Assembly: GCF_019801145.1 (NCBI RefSeq)
Contig: NZ_JAHVJQ010000009.1
Span: 168,335 to 232,334 of the forward strand
Length of the DNA: 64,000 bases
DNA from: Leisingera aquaemixtae
GTDB lineage: Bacteria > Pseudomonadota > Alphaproteobacteria > Rhodobacterales > Rhodobacteraceae
Reading direction: 5' to 3'
Of this stretch, positions 1 to 9,176 are shown in pieces (position 1 is the first letter of the stretch; each line of letters starts with the position of its first letter). Both the position numbers and the translations under genes were made by a program. The notes under the pieces were generated by a model. The model saw nothing but the letters and a program-made list of their open reading frames with translations. It ran no database searches and was not told where the DNA came from.

Positions 1-195
1 GCGCTGGCCGGGCAGGGGGTGTGCCTGGCCTGGGGCGGGGTGCTCGACAGCTTTCTGGGCACCGGCGCGCTGGTGCGTCTGCAGGGGCCAAGCGCCAGCT
101 CCGCGCGCGGCTACTTCGCCTCTGCCCGCGATGGTCTGGCGGCGGGGCGCGATGTGCGGGAAATTCTGGCCTGGATCACCGAAAAGGCAGCCTAG
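1..195 (+). CDS. LysR-family transcriptional regulator, C-terminal end (partial)
   Basis: Reading frame 1 is open from the window edge to a TAG at 193-195, giving 64 residues. The sequence ALAGQGVCLAWGG, then a short loop, then LVRL has the form of the last beta-strand and helix of a LysR effector-binding domain, where a glycine-rich 'G-x-G-(V/I)-x-L-(G/A)-(W/P)' stretch precedes 'L-V-R-(L/P)'. The DNA-binding half lies outside the window, so the target genes are unknown. The family call rests on this short pattern only. Confidence 0.6.
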   Translation, partial: ALAGQGVCLAWGGVLDSFLGTGALVRLQGPSASSARGYFASARDGLAAGRDVREILAWITEKAA

Positions 196-333
196 CAAGC
201 GCCGCCCGGGGCGGGTGATCATTGACTCATGCTGCACAGGCACAATAGAGGGAAGGGCCGGATGCATGGGGCGTCCGGGATGATCACGCGGCACCCCGAT
301 AGCTGACAGAACTGCCGCCGATGGAGAACACAA

Positions 334-1977
334 ATGTCTGATGTGCGCGAAGAAGCTCTGAAGAGCAAAGCCTGGCCGTTTGAAGAAGCCCGCCGGGTTC
401 TCAAACGTTATGCCAAGGGCGCGCCGGAGAAGGGCTATGTGCTGTTCGAAACCGGCTATGGCCCCTCCGGCCTGCCGCATATCGGTACCTTCGGCGAGGT
501 CGCCCGCACCACCATGATCAAGAAGGCGTTCGAGACCATCTCGGACATTCCGACCCGGCTGATCTGCTTCTCCGACGATCTGGACGGCATGCGCAAGGTG
601 CCCGGCAACGTCCCCAACCAGGAGGCGCTGGCAGAACACCTGCAAAAGCCGCTGACCTCGGTGCCGGACCCGTTCGGCACGCATGAGAGCTTCGGCCACC
701 ACAACAACGCCATGCTGCGCCGGTTCCTGGACACCTTCGGGTTCTCCTACGAGTTCTACTCGGCCACCGAATTCTACCAGTCCGGCCAGTTCGACGAGAT
801 CCTGAAGCGCGCCGTCGACAAGTACGACGACATCATGGCGATTATGCTGAAGTCCTTGCGCGAAGAGCGCCGCCAGACCTATTCGATCTTCCTGCCGATC
901 CACCCGGAAACCGGCCGCGTGCTTTATGTGCCGATGAAGAAAGTCTGCGCCGAAACCTATACTGTCACCTTCGACGACGAGGACGGCAAGGAATGGACCC
1001 TGCCGGTGACCGGCGGCAACGTGAAGCTGCAGTGGAAGCCGGACTTCGGCGCCCGCTGGGCCGCTCTGGAAGTCGACTTCGAGATGTACGGCAAGGACCA
1101 CTCCACCAACACGCCGATCTACGACGGCATCTGCCGGGTGCTGGGCCAGCGCGCGCCGGAGCATTTCACCTATGAGCTGTTCCTCGATGAAAACGGCCAG
1201 AAGATCTCCAAATCCTCCGGCAACGGCGTCTCGATCGACGAATGGCTGACCTATGCCTCGACCGAGAGCCTGGCGTACTTCATGTACCAGAAGCCCAAGA
1301 CCGCCAAGCGGATGCATTTCGACGTGATCCCCAAGGCGGTGGACGAATACCACCAGCAGCTGCGCGCCTACCACGGGCAGGACCTGAAGGCGCAGCTCAA
1401 TAACCCGGTGTGGCACATCCACGGCGGCGACGTTCCGCAATCGGACATGGTGGTCCCGTTCTCGATGCTGTTGAACCTGGCCTCCGCCTCCAGCGCCGAG
1501 GACAAGGAAACCATGTGGGGCTTCATCAACAAATACGCCCCCAACGCCACCCCCGACACCCATCCCGGCATGGATCAGGCGGCGGGCTTTGCGGTGGCCT
1601 ATTTCAACGACTTCGTGAAGCCCGCGAAGGAATTCCGCTTGCCCACCGATCAGGAGCGCGCGGCGCTGCAGGATCTGGCGGATGCGCTGAAATCGGCGGA
1701 CGCCGCCCTGGCCGCGATTGCCAAGAAGAACGAGATCGCAGGCAACGACGACCCGCTGCCCGAGGCGGATTTCGCGGACGAGGAATTCCTGCAGTCGGTG
1801 GTTTTCGCAATCGGCAAGATCCACGGGTTCGAGCCGCTGCGCGCCTGGTTCTCGGCGATCTACGAGGTGCTGCTGGGGGCCTCCCAGGGTCCGCGCTTCG
1901 GCGGCTTCATTGCGCTTTACGGCGTCGAGGACACCATTGCCCTGATCGAAAAGGCGCTGGCAGGCGAGCTGGCGTAA
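334..1977 (+). CDS. lysK: Lysyl-tRNA synthetase, class I
   Basis: This 547-residue protein attaches lysine to tRNA-Lys using ATP. It is the class I (archaeal/alphaproteobacterial) form, unrelated in fold to the class II LysS of most bacteria. The class I signatures are visible: the HIGH-type motif as [10 protein letters not shown] near residues 48-57 and the KMSKS-type loop as KISKSSG near residues 290-296. Length matches the family (about 520-550). The ATG follows a purine-rich stretch (GATGGAGAAC). It stands alone, with a GC-rich hairpin just downstream. The identification is secure. Confidence 0.97.
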   Translation: MSDVREEALKSKAWPFEEARRVLKRYAKGAPEKGYVLFETGYGPSGLPHIGTFGEVARTTMIKKAFETISDIPTRLICFSDDLDGMRKVPGNVPNQEALAEHLQKPLTSVPDPFGTHESFGHHNNAMLRRFLDTFGFSYEFYSATEFYQSGQFDEILKRAVDKYDDIMAIMLKSLREERRQTYSIFLPIHPETGRVLYVPMKKVCAETYTVTFDDEDGKEWTLPVTGGNVKLQWKPDFGARWAALEVDFEMYGKDHSTNTPIYDGICRVLGQRAPEHFTYELFLDENGQKISKSSGNGVSIDEWLTYASTESLAYFMYQKPKTAKRMHFDVIPKAVDEYHQQLRAYHGQDLKAQLNNPVWHIHGGDVPQSDMVVPFSMLLNLASASSAEDKETMWGFINKYAPNATPDTHPGMDQAAGFAVAYFNDFVKPAKEFRLPTDQERAALQDLADALKSADAALAAIAKKNEIAGNDDPLPEADFADEEFLQSVVFAIGKIHGFEPLRAWFSAIYEVLLGASQGPRFGGFIALYGVEDTIALIEKALAGELA

Positions 1978-2000
1978 GCCTGCTCAAAGAACCAATTCTC

Positions 2001-2030
2001 AAGGGCGCGGTCTTCCGCGCCCTTGCTGTT
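2001..2030 (+). terminator. Hairpin downstream of lysK, probable terminator
   Basis: AAGGGCGCGG at 2001-2010 pairs with CCGCGCCCTT at 2015-2024 around a 4-base loop, followed by GCTGTTT. The ten-pair stem is strong but the T tract is weak, so this may be a partly Rho-assisted or inefficient terminator. Confidence 0.6.
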
Positions 2031-2176
2031 TCAGCCCTGTTGCACAACGCCGCGCACCGCGTGCAAACGTACCGGCCTACGGCTTCCCTCTGCGCAAGAA
2101 AATTACCAGATCGCAAAAAAAGTTTTGACGCCACGTCACTCTGTCCTAACTTATGAAAACGGACCGGGAGGGACAG

Positions 2177-2578
2177 ATGCGCAGTGTTCTGTTTGCGGGG
2201 GTTGGTATTTTTCTTCTGACCTTCCCGGTTTTTGCCCAAAGGGAGCCGGTCACAGCAGTGATCGGCTCTCAGTTTGAAGCCTTCCTGAACAATGATACCG
2301 AAACGGCGTTCTCCTTTGCCTCGCCGAATATCCGGCGCCTGTTCGGCACCCCGGAGCGTTTTGGCGAGATGGTACGCCAGGGCTACCCGATGGTCTGGCG
2401 CCCGGCTGAGGTGCGCTATCTAGACCTGCGCGACGTGGCCGGCAGCCTGTGGCAGCGGGTGATGATCACCGATCAAACCGGCGCCGTGCACCTGCTGGAT
2501 TACCAAATGGTTAAGATGGAAAGCGGCTGGAAAATCAACGCGGTACATCTTCTGAAAGGGCAGGGTGACAGCGTCTGA
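2177..2578 (+). CDS. Exported DUF4864-like protein
   Basis: This is a 133-residue protein. I chose the ATG at 2177 because GGGAGGGA sits directly upstream and because it begins a clean signal peptide (MRSVLFAGVGIFLLTFPVFA); an in-frame ATG at 2153 would add eight charged residues before it. The mature part has the pattern of alphaproteobacterial DUF4864 proteins: 'F-L-N-N-D-x-x-x-A-F-S-F-A-S-P-N-I' then 'Y-P-M-V-W-R-P-A-E-V'. The family has a cystatin/NTF2-like small alpha+beta fold and no assigned activity. It is likely periplasmic. It stands between lysK and the beta-helix gene with no operon partner. Confidence 0.75.
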   Translation: MRSVLFAGVGIFLLTFPVFAQREPVTAVIGSQFEAFLNNDTETAFSFASPNIRRLFGTPERFGEMVRQGYPMVWRPAEVRYLDLRDVAGSLWQRVMITDQTGAVHLLDYQMVKMESGWKINAVHLLKGQGDSV

Positions 2579-2675
2579 ACCCAGGGCAGCGTACGCACCG
2601 CTGGGCGGATTTTAAGGCCGCTCCTGTACTTCCTTTTCCCCGAACGCGAAATGCGCAGCAGGAAAGGGAACTTCC

Positions 2676-4961
2676 ATGAACAAGGCAATCACCGAAGGTC
2701 TGCAGCTGATGCCCCCCGCTTTTGCGGACGGGCTGGATGTCTGGTCCAGCGGCGACGGCACGCCGGGGTCGGACACCTATGACGGCGCCGCCAATGCGGT
2801 TTTTGTGGCGGCGGATGCGGATTTCGGCGGCTGCCTGGAGATGCAGAAGACCGAGAACACCCAGAAGCTCCGCTTCATGGGCCAGACGCCGCTGGAGCCG
2901 GGCTGCTACCTGCAGATCAAGGTCCGCATCAAGGCCGTGAGCGGCGCGCTGCCGGCGGTCCGCGTCGCCGGCTGGGCGGGGGCCAGCGGCGGCAGCCACA
3001 TCGGCGGCGTGTCCGAATACGGGATGCAATATGCGCTCACCGAATACGGCAAGGTGCTGGAAGTGACCGGCATCGTCGGCAGCGGCGAACGCGGCGGGGT
3101 GGAGATGGTCTGGGGGCGCGATGCGGCCTACGGCCATTTTGGGCTCGACCTGACGGGCGCCAACGGCGGCGTTGTGCGGATTGACGATATCGAGATCACC
3201 GACATCACCAGCGCCTTCCACCGCAAAATGCTGAGCGTGGTGGACGTTACCGACTATGGCGCGGTGGGCAACGGCAGCACCGATTGCGCAGCGGCGTTCG
3301 AGGCCGCTGATGCCGCCGCGGACGGGCGCCGCATCCTGGTGCCCGCGGGCGAATTCTATCTGGCCAGCACCGTGTCGCTGAACCACGAGACCGTATTCGA
3401 GGGCGCCGTCGACATGCCGGACGACCAGATGCTTCTGCTGACCAAGAACTTCGACTTTCCCTCTTACGCCGCCGCCTTCGGGGATGAGGGGCTGGGCTTC
3501 CGGAAGGCGTTCCAGGCGCTGATCAACAACTCGGACCATGAATCGCTCGACCTGATGGGCCGCAAGATCAGCGTCACCGGCCCCATCGACATGGCCGCGG
3601 CGGTGCCCAACAAAACCTCCTATGCCACCCGCCGCATCATCCGCAACGGCCAGATCGAGGCTGCCGACAGCGCCGCCTGGGACAGCGAAGCGGTGACCTC
3701 GCAGGCGACCTACAGCGCGTCTGACGCCCGCAAGCTGACCAATGTCGCCAATATCGCCAATATCGCGGTGGGCGCGCTGGTGGAGGGCGCCGGAGTCGGG
3801 CGCGAGGTCTATGTGCGGTCCAAGAACACCGGCGCGGGCGAGCTGACCCTCAGCGCCCCGCTTTACGATGCCGAAGGCACCCAGACCTTCACCTTCACCG
3901 ACTTCAAATACCTGGTGGACTTCAGCGGCTTCAGCTCACTCAGCAAGTTCGGCGTCGAGGGCATCGAGTTCCAGTGCAACGGCCGCTGCAGCGCCCTGCG
4001 CCTGGCGCCTTCCGGCTCGGTGTTCGCGGTAGACAGCTGCTTCATCTCGCGGCCCAAGGACCGCGGCATCACCTCTATCGGGACCGGCTGCCAGGGCATC
4101 CTGATCGACAACTGCCAGTTCCTGTCGCACGAGGATCCGCTGGACGTTTCCGACCGCGTTAGCATCGGCCTCAACGTCAACAACAACGATGCCAAGCTGC
4201 GCAGCAACCGGGCCACCCGGTTCCGCCATTTCGCGGTCCTGGGCGGCGGCAACAACACGGTGACGGGCAACCATTTCTTTCAGGGCGACAGCGTCGCGGG
4301 CGGGGTGCGCACCGCCGGGCTGGTGCTGACTTCCAACAACTGCACCTCCACCGTGTCGGACAATTACATCGACAACTGCTTCATCGAATGGACCAACGAG
4401 TGGGACCCGACGCCGGACTTCACCGGCGGCTTTTCCTTCAGCGCGCTGTCGGTCACTGCCAATGTGTTCCTGTCCGGCGACGTCGCGCCCTGGTTCAGCT
4501 ATATCGTGATCAAACCCTACGGCAGCGGCCACTACCTGAACGGCCTCACTGTCACCGGCAACAAGTTCCGTTCGCTGAACGGCAGCATCGACCGGGCGGA
4601 GCGGGTCGATACGAGTTTTTCGGACCTCGACTTCAGCCGGTCCAAAAATGTGGTTTTCAGCGGCAACATGTACCACAACGTCTCCATCCAGTCGGCCAAT
4701 CCGCTGCGGGTGCTCCACGGCCAGTCCTCGGCGTCCGCCACCTGGACGGTCCCGGCCGGGGGCGAGCTGCCGTTCCAGGGACATGCGCGCTATGTCGACA
4801 GCGTGATGGCGCTGGGGCCGCTGCAGACCAGCGGCAACAGCACCCGCTACATCGCCCCCTACGCCGAGGTTCTGCAGGGCGCCGACAGCGACGAGATCCG
4901 CCTGCGCTGGCAGGAGGCGGTCAAGGGCGAGGTGCAGGTGCTGATACGGATGGACAGCTGA
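2676..4961 (+). CDS. Right-handed beta-helix protein (pectate lyase 3 / GH28-related)
   Basis: This 761-residue protein has no signal peptide. Residues 1-185 form a beta-rich, carbohydrate-binding-like N-terminal part. From about residue 188, VDVTDYGAVGNGSTDCAAAF matches the entry motif of Pectate_lyase_3/GH28-related beta-helix proteins (usually 'D-Y-G-A-x-G-D-G-x-x-D-D-T-A-A-F'). The following 450 residues hold asparagine-rich strand-turn repeats with N-N-x motifs (for example LNVNNNDAK and GNNTVTGN) typical of solenoid coils. I see no clear GH28 catalytic triad, so lyase or hydrolase activity is not shown. Such proteins act on polysaccharide or serve as adhesins or phage-tail-like fibres. 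The start at 2676 follows AGGAAAGGGAAC. No functional link to its neighbours is evident. Confidence 0.8.
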   Translation: MNKAITEGLQLMPPAFADGLDVWSSGDGTPGSDTYDGAANAVFVAADADFGGCLEMQKTENTQKLRFMGQTPLEPGCYLQIKVRIKAVSGALPAVRVAGWAGASGGSHIGGVSEYGMQYALTEYGKVLEVTGIVGSGERGGVEMVWGRDAAYGHFGLDLTGANGGVVRIDDIEITDITSAFHRKMLSVVDVTDYGAVGNGSTDCAAAFEAADAAADGRRILVPAGEFYLASTVSLNHETVFEGAVDMPDDQMLLLTKNFDFPSYAAAFGDEGLGFRKAFQALINNSDHESLDLMGRKISVTGPIDMAAAVPNKTSYATRRIIRNGQIEAADSAAWDSEAVTSQATYSASDARKLTNVANIANIAVGALVEGAGVGREVYVRSKNTGAGELTLSAPLYDAEGTQTFTFTDFKYLVDFSGFSSLSKFGVEGIEFQCNGRCSALRLAPSGSVFAVDSCFISRPKDRGITSIGTGCQGILIDNCQFLSHEDPLDVSDRVSIGLNVNNNDAKLRSNRATRFRHFAVLGGGNNTVTGNHFFQGDSVAGGVRTAGLVLTSNNCTSTVSDNYIDNCFIEWTNEWDPTPDFTGGFSFSALSVTANVFLSGDVAPWFSYIVIKPYGSGHYLNGLTVTGNKFRSLNGSIDRAERVDTSFSDLDFSRSKNVVFSGNMYHNVSIQSANPLRVLHGQSSASATWTVPAGGELPFQGHARYVDSVMALGPLQTSGNSTRYIAPYAEVLQGADSDEIRLRWQEAVKGEVQVLIRMDS

Positions 4962-4963
4962 TG

Positions 4964-5449
4964 TCAGCCGCTGGGCAGCAGGTCGGCGGCGGCAAGGCGG
5001 AAGGCCTTGCCGAACCCGCCGTTCAAATGCGCCGCCGTGATGCGGAAGCGGACAAAGCTGAAGTCGGCGAACTGCAGGTACAGTTTGGCCTTGGGATGCT
5101 GACGCAGATAGCCTGCCGCCAGCGCCGCGTGCTCCGGGTCCTGGCGCGGCACAAACTCTGCTGCCGCCATCAGGCTGAGCCGCGGATGGGTCAGCGCGTC
5201 GCCCTTGGCGCCCGGCTCCCCCACCATGAGCGAACAGGCCGGATGCTGCCGCAGCGCCTGGGTGTGCTGCGCCAGATCCGAGATCAGGCTGAGCGGGGCG
5301 CCCTGCGGATCCAGAGCGAAAGCCACCCGCGTCACCAGCGGCTGGCCTGCCTCCAGCATGACGCCAAGCGCGGCAAAGCGGGCCTCTGCCATCAGGCTGC
5401 GGGCGAGGGCGCGGGCCTCGTCATCGGTGGGGCGGATCGGGGTCGCCAT
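4964..5449 (-). CDS. Pyridoxamine 5'-phosphate oxidase-fold (HugZ-like) protein
   Basis: The 161-residue protein begins with a helical RPTDDEARALARSLM segment and continues with the split-barrel pattern FAALGVML...PLVTRVAFALDPQGAPLSLISDLAQHT, typical of FMN-binding PNPOx-fold proteins of the HugZ/heme-utilisation type. The C-terminal KLYLQFADFSFVRF strand is also family-like. The family includes heme-degrading enzymes and F420/FMN reductases. I see no heme operon here, so the substrate is open. It is transcribed toward the beta-helix gene, only two bases apart, so their 3' ends are convergent. Confidence 0.8.
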   Translation of the reverse strand: MATPIRPTDDEARALARSLMAEARFAALGVMLEAGQPLVTRVAFALDPQGAPLSLISDLAQHTQALRQHPACSLMVGEPGAKGDALTHPRLSLMAAAEFVPRQDPEHAALAAGYLRQHPKAKLYLQFADFSFVRFRITAAHLNGGFGKAFRLAAADLLPSG

Positions 5450-5476
5450 GGGGGCCTCCTGCCGGCGGGGGTCTTA

Positions 5477-6136
5477 TCAGAACTTCTGCCACAGCCCCAG
5501 TTTCAGGCCAAGGCTGCGTTCGCCTGCCTTGCGGTGCTCCAGCCCCAGGATCAGCTCGCGCCCGGATTTCAGAGGATAGCGCAGCGACGGTGTCAGCGTG
5601 TAGGAGAGCTGCCCGCCCTGCGGCTTGGCGGTCTCGATCTGCAGCATCGGGGCGATTTTGCCGGGCCGGTGCATCCCCAGCGTGGCGTCCAGCTTCCAGA
5701 CCGTCTGCAACCCGCTGTTGCGCAGCTCGTAGGCGGCGTCGATCGCCAGCCAGCCGCTGGCGCTGCCGGTTTCAAACCCGCGCCCGTAAGACAGGGTGGC
5801 GCGCTGCATCATCATCCACAGGCCATTGTCGCGATGGCCGCCAAAGGCGGCTTCCGCCGCCAGCCTGGAACGCTTGCCGGCACCCAGCGGCAGCCGGGCA
5901 AACACCAGCGCGTGGCCGTACAGGTCCCCGGTGCTGTTCAGATCCACCCCCAGGGTCAGCTTGGGGGTGAGCCCGTAAGCGCCGTAGTAGCTCAGCTCAT
6001 ATCCGTTGCGGCCGCCGGCCTGGCGGTATGTTGCGCTGGCCGCGGCAAACCCCTGTCCCGGCTGCTCCAGCCAGGCGCCGGCAGCCGCCGTCTGGGCCAG
6101 CATCACGGCAAGACAGGCTGTAGAGGCAGATTTCAT
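5477..6136 (-). CDS. Predicted outer-membrane beta-barrel protein, function unknown
   Basis: This is about 219 residues from the ATG at 6136, chosen because a GGGGG ribosome site lies just upstream and a signal peptide (KSASTACLAVMLAQTAAAGA) follows; the longer frame to 6163 adds nine unlikely residues. The mature protein is a run of alternating short amphipathic strands with Gly/Tyr/Leu turns (YELSYYGAYGLTPKLTLGVDL, then repeated 'L-x-L-G' strands), ending LGLKLGLWQKF. A terminal phenylalanine is the usual BamA recognition signal for outer-membrane barrels. No family is recognised. A 27-bp gap to the flavin-fold gene suggests co-transcription. Confidence 0.6.
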   Translation of the reverse strand: MKSASTACLAVMLAQTAAAGAWLEQPGQGFAAASATYRQAGGRNGYELSYYGAYGLTPKLTLGVDLNSTGDLYGHALVFARLPLGAGKRSRLAAEAAFGGHRDNGLWMMMQRATLSYGRGFETGSASGWLAIDAAYELRNSGLQTVWKLDATLGMHRPGKIAPMLQIETAKPQGGQLSYTLTPSLRYPLKSGRELILGLEHRKAGERSLGLKLGLWQKF

Positions 6137-6289
6137 TCCGAAACCCCCGTGCGATTGAAGCAAGGGTTCGGGTTTATGGTTAAGGTTGTGTTAACCGCGG
6201 CGCGCGCTGCTTTGGCGTGTTCCGGAAAAAATGTCGTGCGCTTTATGCGTGAACAGGCGTAGGCTGGAACAGAGTCAACGGAGAAGCCC

Positions 6290-6613
6290 ATGCCGAACAT
6301 AGCAAAAACCGCGGACATCCAGACCGTTATCACCACATTCGAGATGACGCCGGGCACCTGCCAGGACCTGCTGGAGGCGCTTGAGGACGCCTATGCAGAG
6401 TTCATTTCCAAGCAGCCCGGGTTCATTGCGGCCGGCCTGCATGTGAATGACGCGCAGACCCGGATTGCCAATTACTCGCAATGGCGCCGCCGCGAGGATT
6501 TCATGGCGATGCTGCGCTCCCCCGAGATGCGCGAACGCAACCGCAAGATCAACGAGCTGTGCCGCAGCTTCGAGCCGGTGATGTATGACGTGGCCGAGGT
6601 GTTCGGGGCCTGA
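6290..6613 (+). CDS. Antibiotic biosynthesis monooxygenase (ABM)-domain protein
   Basis: This 107-residue protein has a dimeric ferredoxin-like (ABM) fold. The pattern is a first strand (VITTFEMTP), a helix (CQDLLEALEDAYAEFI), then KQPGFIAAGLHVNDAQTRIANYSQWRRREDF. The 'QPGFI..x-L-H-x-(S/N)-x-D-x-x-R-(I/V)-x-N-Y-x-Q-W' signature is characteristic of ABM proteins. Members degrade heme or oxidise quinol-like substrates, but many are uncharacterised. The ATG at 6290 follows ACGGAGAAGCC. It stands alone. Confidence 0.8.
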   Translation: MPNIAKTADIQTVITTFEMTPGTCQDLLEALEDAYAEFISKQPGFIAAGLHVNDAQTRIANYSQWRRREDFMAMLRSPEMRERNRKINELCRSFEPVMYDVAEVFGA

Positions 6614-6762
6614 GGCGCCTCCGCACCGCGCGGTCCCGGCCGTTCAGAGGCCCGGCGCGATGATGCCGCCGCGGCCCGGCCGCACCGCCGCCGCGGCGCA
6701 TGATCCCGGTCAAACCGCAGCGCCGAAATCCGGTGTAGGCTTTCAGCGAAGGGAGAACTGCC

Positions 6763-7170
6763 ATGTATCATAATATTCTGGTGCCGATCTCATTTGACCC
6801 GGAGCGCGACGTGACCGGGCCGCTGAAGGTGGCGCGCCTGCTGTCCGCACCGGGCGCCAAGGTGACGCTGCTGCATGTGATCGAACAGGTTCCGGCCTAT
6901 GCGATTTCCTATGTGCCGGCGGATTTCATGGAAGACACACGCGTGGCGCTGCAGGCAGAGCTGGACGGGCTGGCCAAGACCCTGCCCGACGCCGAGGGGG
7001 CGCTGATCGAAGGCCATTCCGGCCGCACCATTCTGGACTGGGCAGAACAAAACGGGCCGGACCTGATCATCCTGGCCTCGCACCGGCCGTCGATGCAGGA
7101 CCTGCTGTGGGGGTCGACCTCAGGCCACGTGGTGCGCCACGCGGCCTGTGCCGTGCATGTGGTGCGCTGA
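6763..7170 (+). CDS. Universal stress protein, UspA family
   Basis: This 135-residue single-domain USP begins MYHNILVPISFDP, the usual first strand and phosphate loop. Near the C-terminus, GHSGRTILDWAEQ and DLIILASHRPSMQDLLWGSTSGHVVRHAACAVHVVR match the UspA core, including the ATP-binding 'G-x2-G-x9-G-(S/T)' pattern with G-S-T-S-G. The protein is cytoplasmic, probably dimeric, and linked to stress survival. The start follows GAAGGGAGAACTGCC. It stands alone between convergent neighbours. Confidence 0.92.
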   Translation: MYHNILVPISFDPERDVTGPLKVARLLSAPGAKVTLLHVIEQVPAYAISYVPADFMEDTRVALQAELDGLAKTLPDAEGALIEGHSGRTILDWAEQNGPDLIILASHRPSMQDLLWGSTSGHVVRHAACAVHVVR

Positions 7171-7209
7171 GCCGGGCTGCGCTGAGCCAAGCCCGGCTGG
7201 CGGTGCGGC

Positions 7210-7827
7210 CTATGCCGGAACCGCCGCTTTCAGGATCTGCCAGGCCAGCCGGATCATCGCGCCGGGCAGCAGGGCAGAGCGCAGGAGAACCTTGTTGGAA
7301 TTCACCGCCTCGGCAATGCGGGCGTAGTGCACCTGCTTGTTCGCGGGGGAGCGCAGCAGGATGGTTTCGGCCTGTTTCATCGCCGATTCCGCCTGCCGCT
7401 TGATTTGCGGCACCGCAGCGGGTTTCACCGGGCGGTAGAGGTTCAGCCCCTTGCGTTTGACCGGCTGGCCCGGGTCCAGGTTCTGCTTGACCGACCGGGT
7501 CAGCGTTTCCTCCACCAGCACCAGCGCCTCGCGGGCCTCGGCATAGGCCTGGTTTCCGTCCAGCTTCTGCGCCGCCAGCTTGTAGGTGTGGCGGAAGCAG
7601 TCGAACTTGTAGACTTGGGGCAGCTCGCCGCAGCGGTCGAAGCCGCGGGTCAGGGTGGTGACCACCGCCTTGGTGGCCCGGGAACTGAGGCCGCTGCGCT
7701 GGCCGCCGCCGCTGTTCATGCCCATGCCGTCACCGCCGCCGCCGCCCCCGCCGCCGCTGCGGGCCAGAACCGGGGTGCAGGCGAGGATCAGGGCCAGGAG
7801 CCCGGCGAGAATGTTTTTGCTGCTCAT
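7210..7827 (-). CDS. Exported hypothetical protein with glycine-rich N-terminus
   Basis: About 205 residues from the ATG at 7827, which starts a signal peptide (SSKNILAGLLALILACTPVLA) immediately followed by a glycine tract (SGGGGGGGGDGMG). The rest is helical: conserved-looking segments are KAVVTTLTRGFDRCGELPQVYKFDC with two cysteines, and AESAMKQAETILLRSP. An in-frame ATG at 7860 would add 11 residues ahead of the signal peptide. No family is recognised. The two cysteines could form a periplasmic disulfide. It is convergent with the universal stress gene. Confidence 0.65.
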   Translation of the reverse strand: MSSKNILAGLLALILACTPVLARSGGGGGGGGDGMGMNSGGGQRSGLSSRATKAVVTTLTRGFDRCGELPQVYKFDCFRHTYKLAAQKLDGNQAYAEAREALVLVEETLTRSVKQNLDPGQPVKRKGLNLYRPVKPAAVPQIKRQAESAMKQAETILLRSPANKQVHYARIAEAVNSNKVLLRSALLPGAMIRLAWQILKAAVPA

Positions 7828-7985
7828 ATGTGCCTCCGTGATTTGCAGGCAGCTTACCATGGGTCAGCTTTCTGAAAACCGGCGGAGTTCTGCAAATTCG
7901 GCGTGAATGCGGCAGGGTTGCCTTGCAGCCGCAGCGGCGGGTGCCCACCTCGGAATGGGAGACACAGGACAAAGGAGAGCGGAAA

Positions 7986-8246
7986 ATGAGATGCCCGATC
8001 GACGGAACCGAACTGCGCATGACCGAGCGCGCAGGCGTCGAGATCGACTATTGCCCGGACTGCCGCGGGGTGTGGCTGGACCGGGGCGAACTGGACAAGA
8101 TCATCGAACGGTCGGCGCAGCCCGCGCAATCCGCCCCGCAGCCGCAACGTTATGAGGAGCGCGGCCGGGATCACACCCCGCGCCACGAGAAGACATACTA
8201 CAAGAAGAAAAAGAAGAACTTCCTGGAGGATCTGTTCGACTTCTGA
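7986..8246 (+). CDS. TFIIB-type zinc-ribbon protein
   Basis: This 86-residue protein carries the zf-TFIIB pattern MRCPIDGTEL at the start and IDYCPDCRGVWLDRGELDKII, i.e. C-x2-(D/C)...C-P-x-C-x-G-x-W-(L/F)-D-x-G-E-L. In this family a zinc is held by the cysteines and the motif probably aids protein or nucleic-acid contact; the cellular role is unknown. The C-terminal tail is extremely basic (KKKKKNFLEDLFDF). The ATG at 7986 follows AAAGGAGAGC. A longer frame starting at 7923 lacks a ribosome site. Confidence 0.85.
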   Translation: MRCPIDGTELRMTERAGVEIDYCPDCRGVWLDRGELDKIIERSAQPAQSAPQPQRYEERGRDHTPRHEKTYYKKKKKNFLEDLFDF

Positions 8247-8322
8247 CCGCCCGTATCTGAGGGCCCGTACCTGAGGGCCTGTGGCGCCGCCCCGGCTGTC
8301 TGGGGGCGGCTGGCCGCAGGCA

Positions 8323-8790
8323 TCAGTGCATGGTGCAGAAGGAGCCGTGTTTGGCGTCCTTCATCAGGGTGTCGAAATCGGAGCCCTTCATCTCGACCAG
8401 CGTCTTGTGGTCGCCGGCCTCGAACCAGACCTTGTCGAGCCCGCGCAGGCTGTCGTCGATCACTGTCGGCACCATATAGGCGGCGCCGACGCAAGGCGCC
8501 GCACCCGGGTCGCAGTCGTCAAAGACCTGGTCCAGCTCGATCTCCGGCGCGAGGCCGAGGCGGCGGTCGATCATCGACTGCAGCTTGTGCAAGTCGACCT
8601 TGTGGTTGGAGGGGATCACCGCCAGGAAGGGGCCTTCCTCCATGTGGATCAGCACCGATTTGGCCAGGTGGTCGCCCGGCACATGCGCGGCTTCGGCGCA
8701 TTCCGATGCGGTGGCGGTATAGGGGTGGCGGACGGTGGCGAAGGGCAAGCCCTGTGCCTCCAGATGATGTTTCAGGCGTGAGGCAATCAT
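8323..8790 (-). CDS. YbaK/prolyl-tRNA deacylase-domain protein
   Basis: This 155-residue protein has the trans-editing fold that hydrolyses mis-charged aminoacyl-tRNA. The segments AHVPGDHLAKSVLIHMEEGPFLAVIPSNHKVDL and PCVGAAYMVPTVIDDSL match the YbaK/ProX family: the conserved lysine in 'AKSVL' positions substrate, and a 'G-x-x-x-P' loop lines the pocket. Which amino acid is cleared cannot be told from sequence. It is a stand-alone gene opposite a 390-bp gap. Confidence 0.85.
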   Translation of the reverse strand: MIASRLKHHLEAQGLPFATVRHPYTATASECAEAAHVPGDHLAKSVLIHMEEGPFLAVIPSNHKVDLHKLQSMIDRRLGLAPEIELDQVFDDCDPGAAPCVGAAYMVPTVIDDSLRGLDKVWFEAGDHKTLVEMKGSDFDTLMKDAKHGSFCTMH

Positions 8791-9176
8791 CGAAGGGTCC
8801 TCCTGTCTGGGGCGGGACCCCGGCAGCGCGTGGCGCGGGTCATGGGCGCCGCGGGAGCATCCAGGCTCGCTGATCGGGCGGCGGCATCAGATCCGGGCGC
8901 AGCAAGCGGCAAGCCGGGGCGCGCGCAGGTTTCTGGTGCCCATCAGTCTGCGCCCGAAGGGGTGAGTCGGGCAAGAGGGGCGGGCGGCGGGTGTTGCGGG
9001 GTGCAAATGAAAAGGGGTTTCGCTGCGAAACTTTGTTTGTTGATAGGTGGTTAATGCGTTTGGGGTGGTTTTCGGAGGCCTTGCACGGCTTTGCTGTGCA
9101 TCGCGCCCGACCCGCCCCCCAAGGCGGGCGCGAACGCCCACCCTCGGGATCGGGCGCGGGAGATCGAAAAAGATAG
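8791..9176. other. Intergenic gap with no recognised gene
   Basis: 386 bp between the YbaK gene and the Doc-type gene. It begins GC-rich, dips to AT-rich sequence around 9005-9060, and ends with GC-rich inverted segments near 9105-9160 (GCCCCCCAAGGCGGGCGCG). No reading frame or tRNA is supported. The composition shift marks the edge of the AT-richer islet that follows. Confidence 0.5.
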